Positions 1-6,705 of a stretch of DNA of 6,712 nt are shown one piece after another. Within the stretch, counting starts at the first letter, position 1, and each line of letters opens with the position of its first letter. A program made the translations under genes and the position numbers. The stretch is from an uncultured Bacteroidota bacterium (GTDB lineage Bacteria; Bacteroidota; Bacteroidia; Chitinophagales; Chitinophagaceae): the NCBI GenBank assembly GCA_903825095.1, contig CAIJZF010000200.1, forward strand, positions 1 to 6,712. Reading direction: 5' to 3'. A model generated the notes under the pieces. The model was given only the letters and a program-made list of their open reading frames with translations, had not been told where the DNA came from and ran no database searches.

Positions 1-2436
1 ACCACGACGCTTCCACTGATACACACCACCTTCTGTTAAACGGTCAATAGGGGAAGATTTTTTAGCAAAGGCCAATTCATGTTTGGCTAAAATTTCTTTA
101 GCAATTTCATCTAAGCCCATTCCATCTATGCGAGAAGTAGCTCCAGTAAAATGACGATTCACTACTTCTTTATTAATGCCAATAATTTCAAAAATTTGTG
201 CGCCTTGATAAGATTGTAATGTAGAAATACCCATTTTAGAGAATACTTTATACAATCCTTCATTCACCGCTTTAATATAATTCTTCTTTAATTTTTCTGC
301 GTCGTATTCCGATTTAATTTTATCGTGCAATTTCATATCACGAATAGTAGAGAGCGCCATATAAGGGTTAATGGCTGTGGCACCAAAACCAATTAAACAT
401 GCATAATGATGTACTTCCCATACATCGCCTGCTTCTACTATAATACCCACTTTACCTCTTAAACCTTTTCTAATTAAGTGATGATGCACACTCGCGCAAG
501 CAAGCAAGGTTGGAATGGCAGCATGTTCAGAGTCAATAGAACGGTCGGTTAAAACAATAACTTCGAAACCATCTTCTACAGCATCTACTGCATAACGACA
601 TAAACGATCTAATCCTTTTTTCAAAGAACCTGCTTTGCCATCTGCTCTAAAATAACATTGTAAAGTTTTGGCTTGGAACACCCCTGTATCAATACTTCTA
701 ATTTTCTCTAATTCATGGTTGTTTAAAATGGGATGTTTTAAAGCAACGCAGTGACTTGCCATCGGATCCTCTGTCAATAAATTTCCTTGGCTTCCCACGA
801 AAGTGGCTAGTGACATGACCATTCTTTCACGAATAGGATCGATAGGTGGATTGGTTACTTGTGCAAACAATTGCTTAAAGTAACTAGTAATATGTTGAGG
901 TTGATCGCTTAATACTGCTAAAGGTGTATCGGTTCCCATAGAACCAATAGGTTCTTTGCCATCGGTGGCCATGGGTGTAATGATATTTTCTAAATCCTCT
1001 TTGGTATAACCAAATGCTTTTTGGTATTTAAAAATTTGATCGTGTTCTAAATGGGTGAATTGAATTCTGGGTTCAGGTAATTCTTCCAAACGAATTTTAT
1101 ATTTATTCAACCAATCTGCGTATGGTTGTTGCGCGCAAATAGTTTGTTTTAAATCGGTATCGCTAATAATTTTACCCGCTTCCATATCTACCACAAACAT
1201 TTTTCCAGGTTGTAAACGACCTTTTTCAATAATAGTAGAAGGGTCAATAGGTAAAACACCTGTTTCAGAAGCCATGATAACGCGGTCGTCATTGGTGACG
1301 CAATAACGAGAAGGTCTTAATCCATTTCTATCTAAGGTGGCACCAATTATTTTTCCATCGGTAAACGAAATAGAAGCGGGGCCATCCCAAGGCTCCATAA
1401 AGGCTGCATGAAATTCATAGAATGCTTTTTTAACAGGATCCATTAATTCATTGCCATCCCAAGCTTCAGGAATAAGCATCATCATTACATGCGGTAATGA
1501 ACGGCCGGATAAAGTAAGTAGCTCAATAACATTGTCTAAACAAGCAGAGTCTGATTGTCCAGCAGTAACCACTGGTAAAATCATTTCTAATTCTTCTTTA
1601 GAAAAATAAGGAGAGAAAAAACTTGACTCATTGGATCTTAACCAATTTAAATTTCCTTGTAAAGTATTAATTTCTCCATTGTGCGCAATGTATCTGAAAG
1701 GCTGTGCTAATTTCCAAGAAGGAAAAGTATTGGTTGCAAAACGAGAATGCACTAATCCAAAAGCAGAGACTACACGCTTGTCGCTTAAGTCGGGGAAGTA
1801 TTCCCTTACTTGATGACTTGTTAATTGACCTTTATATACAATAACTCTTTGAGATAAAGAGGCCATGTAAAAACCAATGGCTTCTTTTTTAATAGAGTTA
1901 TTAATAGTATGAGAAGCGTAATTTTTTAAAACAAAAAGTTTTCTTTCAAAATCCTCTGGGTCGCTGATATGATCGGGCTTTTTTAAAAACACTTGTTCCA
2001 TGTTGGGCTCTACCGATAAAGCAGATGGGCCAATGGTAGCTCTATTAACAGGAACTTTTCTATAGCCAATAATTTCAATGCCTAATTTCTCTGCAGCTCT
2101 AGCAAAAATTTCTTTACACTCTGTGACAATGGAAGGGTCGGATGGAAAAAATATAAATCCAACACCATATTCATTTAAGTCGGGTAGGTGAATGCCTTGT
2201 TGTAATAATTCATCAAAGAAAAATTCATGTGGAATTTGAATCATGATACCTGCACCATCTCCTGTATTAATTTCACAACCACAGGCACCACGGTGTTCCA
2301 TGTTTTCTAAAATAGTGAGACCATCAATTACATGCTGATGTGATTTTACACCTTTAATATTAGCTACAAAACCAATACCACAAGCGTCATGTTCATAAGC
2401 AGGATCGTATAATCCTAATTGTTCTTTTTTCGTCAT
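1..2436 (-). CDS. gltB: Glutamate synthase large (alpha) subunit, N-terminal 812 residues; 3' part outside window
   Basis: Makes two L-glutamates from L-glutamine and 2-oxoglutarate in cytoplasmic ammonia assimilation, normally paired with the electron-supplying small subunit GltD. The reading frame is open from ATG at 2436 to the left edge without a stop. A class-II glutamine amidotransferase domain occupies about residues 19-430. Cys19, in HDACGIGF, is the expected N-terminal nucleophile, implying an 18-residue propeptide removed on maturation. Further matches are EHRGACG (47-53), GDGAG (59-63), Arg232 in HSRFATN, HNGEIN (252-257, oxyanion-hole Asn/Gly), SDSACLDN (295-302), EPWDGP (348-353) and LDRNGLRPSRY (368-378). 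The central domain follows, and the last visible residues (GGVYQWKRRG) lie near the start of the FMN synthase domain. Family members are about 1,500 residues, so slightly over half is present; the FMN and 3Fe-4S regions are off-window. The chosen start gives the usual short propeptide. No Shine-Dalgarno is visible. The frame is intact where I checked it. Confidence 0.97.
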   Translation of the reverse strand, partial: MTKKEQLGLYDPAYEHDACGIGFVANIKGVKSHQHVIDGLTILENMEHRGACGCEINTGDGAGIMIQIPHEFFFDELLQQGIHLPDLNEYGVGFIFFPSDPSIVTECKEIFARAAEKLGIEIIGYRKVPVNRATIGPSALSVEPNMEQVFLKKPDHISDPEDFERKLFVLKNYASHTINNSIKKEAIGFYMASLSQRVIVYKGQLTSHQVREYFPDLSDKRVVSAFGLVHSRFATNTFPSWKLAQPFRYIAHNGEINTLQGNLNWLRSNESSFFSPYFSKEELEMILPVVTAGQSDSACLDNVIELLTLSGRSLPHVMMMLIPEAWDGNELMDPVKKAFYEFHAAFMEPWDGPASISFTDGKIIGATLDRNGLRPSRYCVTNDDRVIMASETGVLPIDPSTIIEKGRLQPGKMFVVDMEAGKIISDTDLKQTICAQQPYADWLNKYKIRLEELPEPRIQFTHLEHDQIFKYQKAFGYTKEDLENIITPMATDGKEPIGSMGTDTPLAVLSDQPQHITSYFKQLFAQVTNPPIDPIRERMVMSLATFVGSQGNLLTEDPMASHCVALKHPILNNHELEKIRSIDTGVFQAKTLQCYFRADGKAGSLKKGLDRLCRYAVDAVEDGFEVIVLTDRSIDSEHAAIPTLLACASVHHHLIRKGLRGKVGIIVEAGDVWEVHHYACLIGFGATAINPYMALSTIRDMKLHDKIKSEYDAEKLKKNYIKAVNEGLYKVFSKMGISTLQSYQGAQIFEIIGINKEVVNRHFTGATSRIDGMGLDEIAKEILAKHELAFAKKSSPIDRLTEGGVYQWKRRG

Positions 2437-2632
2437 TTCAACCAGTTATTTATAGGGAAACCCTGTTCGGTAAGCGATTCGTGGAAAATTACGAAAAAAC
2501 AAGGATTTTTTATAGCAGAATCGCAATAAATTTACTAACCATTTAATATTGTTTAATGAATTAAACAAATGGCTAATAATTTTCAAATAACGAACGTTAG
2601 CAATTATTTTTTTGAAAACTATCAAAAGCAAA
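2437..2632. other. AT-rich intergenic region between ispE and gltB (gltB leader)
   Basis: This 196-nt gap separates the ispE stop from the gltB start and is the longest non-coding stretch in the window. It holds one strong dyad (2549-2568) and a smaller one at 2588-2599 (arms TAACG/CGTTA, 2-nt spacer). Close to gltB there is a short AGGG-TTT-CCCT hairpin at about 2452-2463. No exact TAnnTTTG element reads toward gltB; near matches such as TAAATTTA and TAATTTTC lack a properly spaced TTTG. No clear Rho-independent terminator is present. The length suggests that gltB has its own regulation rather than strict cotranscription with ispE, but that is inference. Confidence 0.5.
2549..2568. promoter_or_regulatory. 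Perfect 9-bp inverted repeat, candidate operator or AT-rich hairpin
   Basis: The arms TTGTTTAAT and ATTAAACAA are exactly complementary around a 2-nt centre (GA on plus). The dyad lies 65 nt past the ispE stop and 112 nt before the gltB start. CCATTT (2539-2544) and AAATGG (2567-2572) flank it and could extend the pairing with an asymmetric bulge. It has no following T-run in either direction, so a classical terminator is unlikely. A dimeric regulator site is a reasonable alternative. AT-rich palindromes also arise by chance, so the function is unproven. Confidence 0.4.
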
Positions 2633-3442
2633 TTAAATATGATCCACTCTAATATTGGTTCCTGTAGTGGACAATTCAAGTTTAGTTCCTTTAGGGAAAA
2701 TGCCAAATAGAGAACTTCCTGAACCACTCATGCTTGCATAAATAGCTCCTTGGCTGTATAAATTATTTTTTAAATCTTCTAATGAGGGTTGTGCTTTGAA
2801 AACAGGAGCTTCGAAATCATTGATTAATTCCGCCTTCCAAGTTTCTATAGGTTGCTTAATAATAGTTAAGATAGATTTTTCTTTTACGCAAGGTTTCAAT
2901 TGCTGAAATGCCCAAGACGTAGCAATATGAATACCGGGGTGTATTAATACAATGGTATAATTACTTAAGTCAATTGAAATGGGGGCTAGTATTTCTCCTC
3001 TACCTGTAGCATGGCTGGCTTCTTTAAAAATAAAAAAAGGACAATCACTTCCTAATTGTGCAGCGTAATTAATAAGTTGCGTTTTGGATATATTCAAATT
3101 GAATAAATCATTCAGCATTAGAAGTACAGTGCTTCCATCTGCAGAGCCGCCTCCCAAACCCGCACCCATGGGAATATTTTTGTGTAAATGTATTTTAACA
3201 TCACTTATATGAGGGTAGTCGGCTTTTAATAAATGATAAGCTTTCACACATAAATTATTGGAAGCATCGCCTGGAATAGAAATACCGGTATGTGTAAAGG
3301 CGAATAATTTTGCTGGCACTATTTCAACAATATCCTGCAAGGCCACTGGATAAAAAACAGTTTCTAGTGCATGAAAACCATCTGTTCTTTTTTCTAAGAT
3401 AGATAAGCCTAAATTAATTTTGCAAGGAGAGAATTGAATCAT
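2633..3442 (-). CDS. ispE: 4-diphosphocytidyl-2-C-methyl-D-erythritol kinase (IspE)
   Basis: ATP-dependent kinase that phosphorylates the 2-hydroxyl of CDP-methylerythritol, the fourth step of the cytoplasmic MEP pathway to IPP/DMAPP. At 269 residues it has normal family length. GHMP-kinase features run in order: N-terminal SPCKINLGL with Lys8; the substrate-contacting RTDGFH (19-24, His24); the glycine-rich ATP loop PMGAGLGGGSADG (91-103); catalytic Asp133 in QLGSDCPFF; and the C-terminal GHMP motif SMSGSGSSLFG (237-247). The ATG at 3442 places Lys8 and His24 at the usual distance from the N-terminus, and only 3 nt separate it from the stop of the upstream DUF151 gene, so cotranscription and probably coupled translation are expected. 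The upstream bases (AAAGAAAT) are a poor Shine-Dalgarno. Nothing looks degraded. Confidence 0.96.
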   Translation of the reverse strand: MIQFSPCKINLGLSILEKRTDGFHALETVFYPVALQDIVEIVPAKLFAFTHTGISIPGDASNNLCVKAYHLLKADYPHISDVKIHLHKNIPMGAGLGGGSADGSTVLLMLNDLFNLNISKTQLINYAAQLGSDCPFFIFKEASHATGRGEILAPISIDLSNYTIVLIHPGIHIATSWAFQQLKPCVKEKSILTIIKQPIETWKAELINDFEAPVFKAQPSLEDLKNNLYSQGAIYASMSGSGSSLFGIFPKGTKLELSTTGTNIRVDHI

Positions 3443-3445
3443 TGG

Positions 3446-4036
3446 TTATGATTTCTTTTGCGCATTTTTCTTATTGATTTCATCGCGAATATCAATGGCG
3501 CGGATATAGTCCTCTTGTTCTAATACTTCTTGTAATAATTTATTTAATTCAACTAAAGACATGCTTGTTAAATCATTGGCTACTGGTTCAGCAGCAACAG
3601 CTTTAGGTGTAATATTTTTTTCTGCGTTTTCATTTTCTAAACCTGCTTGTTCTAGTATATTAGCATACACATAAATAGGGCAACCAAAACGAACGGCTAG
3701 TGCTAATGCATCGCTGGTTCTACTATCAATTTCAATAGTATCATTGGCAGTAAAGCAAACTAGTTTAGAATAAAAAATACCTTCTTGTAAATCACATATA
3801 TATACTTCCTGCAATTGAATATCAAAAGCAGTCATAAAATTTTTCATTAAGTCATGTGTGAGTGGGCGAGAAGGATGCATATTTTCCAAAGCCACTGCAA
3901 TCGCCTGTGCCTCGAAGCCTCCAATGACAATGGGAAGCCTGCGCAGTCCGTTCACCTCTCCTAAAATAACTGCATAAGAGTTAGATTGGGTGATGCTATG
4001 AGACAAAGCCACTATTTCAAGTTCAATTTTCTGCAT
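3446..4036 (-). CDS. Bifunctional nuclease family (DUF151) protein with C-terminal UVR motif
   Basis: The 196-residue protein has two parts. Residues 1-130 match the BFN/DUF151 domain: LRRLPIVIGGFEAQAIAVAL (31-50), the RPLTHDL motif (57-63), IDSRTSDALALAVRFGCPI (103-121). A low-complexity, Ala/Glu/Asn-rich linker (about 131-156) leads to a C-terminal UvrB/UvrC-type UVR motif (about 159-190, helical, containing EDYIRAIDIRDEI). DUF151 proteins have been described as having DNase and RNase activity in plants and mycobacteria, but the bacterial role is unclear and the UVR segment is presumed to mediate protein contacts. There is no signal peptide or membrane segment, so it should be cytoplasmic. 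It sits 46 nt after etfA and 3 nt before ispE, within the apparent operon. Family assignment is firm; biochemical function is not. Confidence 0.92.
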   Translation of the reverse strand: MQKIELEIVALSHSITQSNSYAVILGEVNGLRRLPIVIGGFEAQAIAVALENMHPSRPLTHDLMKNFMTAFDIQLQEVYICDLQEGIFYSKLVCFTANDTIEIDSRTSDALALAVRFGCPIYVYANILEQAGLENENAEKNITPKAVAAEPVANDLTSMSLVELNKLLQEVLEQEDYIRAIDIRDEINKKNAQKKS

Positions 4037-4064
4037 ATTGCTAATTACTGCCTTTATGGCTATC

Positions 4065-4072
4065 CAAAGTTA
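4065..4072 (-). promoter_or_regulatory. Possible internal -7 element (TAACTTTG) before the DUF151 gene
   Basis: The minus strand reads TAACTTTG, an exact fit to the Bacteroidota -7 consensus TAnnTTTG, inside the 46-nt gap after etfA. It would give a leader of roughly 20 nt before the DUF151 start. No TTTG or TTG is seen at the expected 17-23 nt further upstream, so half of the promoter is missing. It may be a weak internal promoter or chance. Confidence 0.25.
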
Positions 4073-4082
4073 AATAATTATG

Positions 4083-5045
4083 CTATGCGTTTGACTTCAT
4101 TTTTAAAATAGCTGTAGTAAGGGCGGGTACTATTTCGAAGGCATCTCCAATAACGCCATAGTCGGCAGCTTTGAAAAAAGGTGCTTCTGGGTCCTTGTTA
4201 ATCACCACTATCGTCTTACTTCTATTTACCCCTGCTAAATGCTGAATGGCTCCAGAAATACCAATGGCTATATATAAATTAGGGGCAATTTGAATACCTG
4301 TTTGGCCCACATGTTCGTGGTGGGGTCTCCAATCTGAGTCTGAAACCGGACGGCTACAAGCAGTAGCAGCACCAAGGGACTTTGCTAAATCAAGTAAAAT
4401 ACCCCAATGTTCTGGTCCTTTTAATCCACGTCCTCCACTTACCACTAAGCTGGCTTCTGTTAATGGTATTTCGCCTTCTACTTTTTCTAGTTTCGTAATT
4501 TTTATAGAGGCAGCAGGGATAGGAATATTTATTTCTTCCACCGTTGCAGTATTTTCATAAGCCACTACGCCAAAACTATTTTGATTAATCGCAATAACTT
4601 TAATAGGGGTTTCAAATTGAATAGAAGCAAAGGCTTTGCCAGAGAAAACTGTTTTAGTAACTACAAAACCATTTTCAGTATTCGGTAAACTAGAAGCACC
4701 TGTTACTAATCCTGCCTCTAATTTTACAGCAACCGCTGGTGCAATGGCCTTGCCATTTATATTATGTGCAAAAACCACTACAGTAGCATTTGCATTTTTT
4801 GCAGCAGTGGCAATTAAGTTGGAATGTAATTTTACATCTAGTGTATTCAAGCTTTCATTTTTAAGATGAAATACTTTTTGAGCACCATTTTTTCCTAAGT
4901 CTGCAAGATTATCTTGCACCGTTCCTAAAACTAGGGCTGCTACATCGCATCCTAATTGTTTAGCAATGGCTGCACCATAAGACATCGCTTCTAGGGAAGA
5001 CTTTTTAATTTGTTGATCGGCTTGATCTATATATACTAGTACCAT
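4083..5045 (-). CDS. etfA: Electron transfer flavoprotein alpha subunit (EtfA/FixB)
   Basis: This is the FAD-carrying subunit of the soluble ETF heterodimer, which accepts electrons from acyl-CoA and other dehydrogenases and delivers them to a membrane ETF:quinone oxidoreductase. At 320 residues it has normal length. The N-terminal domain (about 1-190) is the variable Rossmann-like half. The C-terminal FAD domain is well conserved: SGGRGL (203-208), CSRPVSDSDWRP (230-241) with the FAD-contacting Arg231, VGQTG (246-250), LYIAIGISGAIQHLAG (257-272), and INKDPEAPFFKAADYG (282-297). One position of the usual C-terminal signature differs: the IVAIN seen in many EtfA proteins is IVVIN here (Val281). 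The ATG at 5045 lies 20 nt after the etfB stop, with no Shine-Dalgarno, and starts directly at the family's N-terminal strand. The paired etfB-etfA order is typical. Confidence 0.97.
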   Translation of the reverse strand: MVLVYIDQADQQIKKSSLEAMSYGAAIAKQLGCDVAALVLGTVQDNLADLGKNGAQKVFHLKNESLNTLDVKLHSNLIATAAKNANATVVVFAHNINGKAIAPAVAVKLEAGLVTGASSLPNTENGFVVTKTVFSGKAFASIQFETPIKVIAINQNSFGVVAYENTATVEEINIPIPAASIKITKLEKVEGEIPLTEASLVVSGGRGLKGPEHWGILLDLAKSLGAATACSRPVSDSDWRPHHEHVGQTGIQIAPNLYIAIGISGAIQHLAGVNRSKTIVVINKDPEAPFFKAADYGVIGDAFEIVPALTTAILKMKSNA

Positions 5046-5065
5046 ATAATAATTTTAAAATGCTT

Positions 5066-5809
5066 TTAAATAACTTTTGCTTCTTCTTTTAATAATCTTA
5101 CTAATTCATCCATATTCGCAGGGTCTACTAATTTCACACCCGACTTTGCAGCAGGCGTATCAAATTTTTTGATACTTGTTGTAGCAGTTGCCTCCACAGG
5201 ACTCACTACTCTCAAGGGTTTAGTGCGCGCTGCCATAATACCTCTCATATTAGGTATTCTTTGTTCAGCCATTCCTTTTTGACAACTTATAACAACAGGT
5301 AAATTTACTTCGCAGGTTTCTTCACCGCCTTCAATTTCTCTTCTTACAGTAGCAGTAGTTCCATCGCAATCAAATTTATTGGCAAGCGATACAAAAGGCA
5401 TATCTAATAGGGCAGATAACATAGAACCAATTGAAGCGCTATTATAATCGATGGTTTCTTTTCCTGTAAAAATTATTTCATAACCACCTTCTTTTGCAAT
5501 GGCGGCTATTTGCTTCGCAACATAAAAAGAATCATTACTATTACTATCTATTCTAATGGCTTCATCGCCACCTAAGGCCAATGCTTTTCTAATAATAGGT
5601 TCTGCATCTGCACTGCCAACTGTTACTAAATGAATAATTGCACTGGGATCTTTCTCTTTTAATTCAATGGCTCTTACTAAAGCATACCATTCGTCATAAG
5701 GGTTGATAATCCACTGCACTCCATTTTCATCGAACTTTGTATTACCTTCGGTGAAGGCAATTTTAGCTGTCGTATCGGGTGTTTTACTAATACAAACTAA
5801 TATTTTCAT
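5066..5809 (-). CDS. etfB: Electron transfer flavoprotein beta subunit (EtfB/FixA)
   Basis: This is the second ETF subunit. In the heterodimer it binds AMP (or a second FAD in bifurcating types) and carries the loop that docks partner dehydrogenases. It has 247 residues, the usual length. The N-terminus MKILVCISKTPDT is canonical, followed by INPYDEW (35-41), the HLVTVG strand (60-65), the nucleotide-loop region GKETIDYNSASIGSM (116-130), and RIPNMRGIMAARTKPL (184-199), the partner-recognition and linker region. The nucleotide loop departs from the human type (GKQAIDDDCNQTG): the acidic residues and Gln are replaced by Tyr-Asn-Ser-Ala-Ser, so AMP versus FAD binding cannot be assumed. It is the first gene of the apparent etfB-etfA-DUF151-ispE operon, with a plausible promoter 44-74 nt upstream. 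The ATG at 5809 begins exactly at the conserved N-terminal strand. Confidence 0.96.
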   Translation of the reverse strand: MKILVCISKTPDTTAKIAFTEGNTKFDENGVQWIINPYDEWYALVRAIELKEKDPSAIIHLVTVGSADAEPIIRKALALGGDEAIRIDSNSNDSFYVAKQIAAIAKEGGYEIIFTGKETIDYNSASIGSMLSALLDMPFVSLANKFDCDGTTATVRREIEGGEETCEVNLPVVISCQKGMAEQRIPNMRGIMAARTKPLRVVSPVEATATTSIKKFDTPAAKSGVKLVDPANMDELVRLLKEEAKVI

Positions 5810-5814
5810 AAAGC

Positions 5815-5822
5815 TAATTTTG
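5815..5822 (+). promoter_or_regulatory. Candidate -7 element (TAATTTTG) for the TPR gene
   Basis: An exact TAnnTTTG match on plus lies 46 nt before the TPR start and would give a transcript start near 5828. The matching upstream TTTG is not found at the usual spacing, so this is the weaker of the two promoters in the intergenic region. Confidence 0.35.
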
Positions 5823-5830
5823 TTAAATTG

Positions 5831-5850
5831 TTAGTTGTTTATGCAACTAA
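5831..5850. promoter_or_regulatory. Inverted repeat in the etfB/TPR divergent intergenic region
   Basis: The 7-bp arms TTAGTTG (5831-5837) and CAACTAA (5844-5850) are exactly complementary around the 6-nt spacer TTTATG. The dyad lies between the two opposed -7 elements, on top of the start sites both would predict. A transcription-factor operator acting on both genes, or a 5'-leader hairpin in either transcript, would fit. The arms are short and AT-rich, so chance is possible. Confidence 0.4.
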
Positions 5851-5852
5851 TG

Positions 5853-5883
5853 CAAATATAAGCCAAGATGCAACGAATAGAAA
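5853..5883 (-). promoter_or_regulatory. Candidate promoter of the etfB-etfA-DUF151-ispE operon
   Basis: On the minus strand TATATTTG (5860-5853) fits the Bacteroidota -7 consensus TAnnTTTG and is followed by C. A TTTC (5883-5880), one base off the -33 TTTG, lies 19 nt upstream, which is the expected spacing. Transcription would start near 5846, giving a leader of about 35-40 nt. The -33 half falls inside the first codons of the divergent TPR gene. Confidence 0.6.
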
Positions 5884-6179
5884 GAATTATTGAGTTTTTA
5901 AATCAACAACCTAAGGATAACTTTTTAAGACATGCCCTGGCCATGGAATATATTAAATTAGGGGAGGAGCAAAAAGCCCATGATTTACTGCTAGCAGTGC
6001 TTACAGACTCGCCCGATTATATTGGATCTTATTATCATTTTGCGAAATGCCTAGAGCGCATGGGTCAAAAAGAGCAGGCCATTATTTGGTATGAAAAAGG
6101 AATGGCAGCGGCTAAATTAGCCAAGGACAACCATGCTTATAATGAGTTGCAGGGCGCCTATGAAGATTTAGTGTATTAA
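5868..6179 (+). CDS. Small tetratricopeptide repeat (TPR) protein
   Basis: The 103-residue protein is built almost entirely of helical TPR units. The first repeat spans about residues 17-50 (FLRHALAMEYIKLGEEQKAHDLL, with the typical A-x-x-Y-x-x-x-G-x-x-x-x-A pattern). The second spans about 51-84 (Y56, A59, G66, A71, W74, Y75). A capping helix follows (about 88-102, YNELQGAYEDL). TPRs form protein-binding superhelices; no enzymatic motif, signal peptide or membrane segment is visible, so a cytoplasmic adaptor or assembly role is the only inference allowed. It is transcribed away from etfB across 58 nt and is the only plus-strand gene. The first ATG is in phase with the initial helix; the bases before it (AAGCCAAG) are not a clear ribosome binding site. 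The fold call is firm; partner and function are unknown. Confidence 0.85.
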   Translation: MQRIERIIEFLNQQPKDNFLRHALAMEYIKLGEEQKAHDLLLAVLTDSPDYIGSYYHFAKCLERMGQKEQAIIWYEKGMAAAKLAKDNHAYNELQGAYEDLVY

Positions 6180-6183
6180 TGTT

Positions 6184-6705
6184 TTATAATAATCTCTGGG
6201 AAATCTTGTCGTCAATTAATTGAAAAAAATCTTCGGGTTTATAAGTTCTCCAAGAACTTATTTCCATGAGTTCTATGTAGCGGTTTAATTTCCTTAATAA
6301 AAAATCGTGTTGGGAAGCCTGGTGGAAATTCACTAAAACAGCCCAGCCATTTTCATCCGCTACTTCGTCGTATAATTCTTCGTAGTAGTCCTTGTCTCCG
6401 CTATGAAAGTTAAAAACGCTTTCGGCAATTAAAATAAATTTATATATGCCTTCTTCCATTAATTTATCTAGCACTTCTCTTTTTAATTCCATGATATCGT
6501 TCTCAATGGCATCATTCCACTCTCCAATCATTTCAATAATGGCAAATTGCAAGTCGTAGTCTACAAAAAGAATTTTAAGGTATAAGGTTTTGCTGCCAAA
6601 CTCATCCCACTGTGGATGTATATAATAATTATAAACTGCTTGAGAGAATTCAAACTCGCTATAAGTACGCCCAAAAAATATGGATCTTGGATCTTCTTCA
6701 GCCAT
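6184..6705 (-). CDS. Uncharacterised acidic alpha/beta protein, start near window edge
   Basis: I do not recognise this 173-residue protein. It is rich in acidic and aromatic residues, with no signal peptide or membrane helix. Hydrophobic strand-like stretches occur at about 41-49 (LYLKILFVD), 87-95 (IYKFILIAE) and 120-127 (GWAVLVNF), alternating with acidic helices (about 62-85, 106-116). This suggests a compact alpha/beta cytoplasmic fold. Notable aromatic or His clusters are VYNYYIHPQW (24-33), FNFHSGDKDYYEE (98-110) and NFHQASQHD (126-134); no catalytic signature is evident. Coding is supported by an intact frame and a regular hydrophobic pattern. The ATG at 6705 is the first in view, but the frame stays open to the right edge, so a start further upstream cannot be excluded. 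Its stop lies 4 nt from the convergent TPR stop. Confidence 0.75.
   Translation of the reverse strand: MAEEDPRSIFFGRTYSEFEFSQAVYNYYIHPQWDEFGSKTLYLKILFVDYDLQFAIIEMIGEWNDAIENDIMELKREVLDKLMEEGIYKFILIAESVFNFHSGDKDYYEELYDEVADENGWAVLVNFHQASQHDFLLRKLNRYIELMEISSWRTYKPEDFFQLIDDKISQRLL

Noticed and set aside
1631..1813. Plus-strand 60-codon open frame
   Set aside because: It lies entirely antisense to the conserved GltB amidotransferase domain (HSRFATN to HNGEIN region) and has no family-like content.
1..2436. Other class-II amidotransferase enzymes (PurF, GlmS, AsnB) as the identity of the left-hand gene
   Set aside because: Length, the LDRNGLRPSRY and EPWDGPA motifs, and continuation through a central domain to GGVYQWKRRG are specific to glutamate synthase.
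2549..2568. Rho-independent terminator for ispE
   Set aside because: The dyad has almost no G/C pairs and is not followed by a T-run on either strand, so it does not fit a standard intrinsic terminator.
2446..2727. Minus-strand 93-codon open frame overlapping the end of ispE and the gltB leader
   Set aside because: Its first third is ispE sequence out of frame, and the rest is AT-rich intergenic DNA giving Leu/Ile/Lys/Asn/Phe-rich peptide without motifs. It is best explained as a chance frame.
4636..4869. Plus-strand 77-codon open frame
   Set aside because: It is antisense to the EtfA N-terminal domain; its Ala/Thr-rich translation mirrors the Ala/Val-rich EtfA codons.
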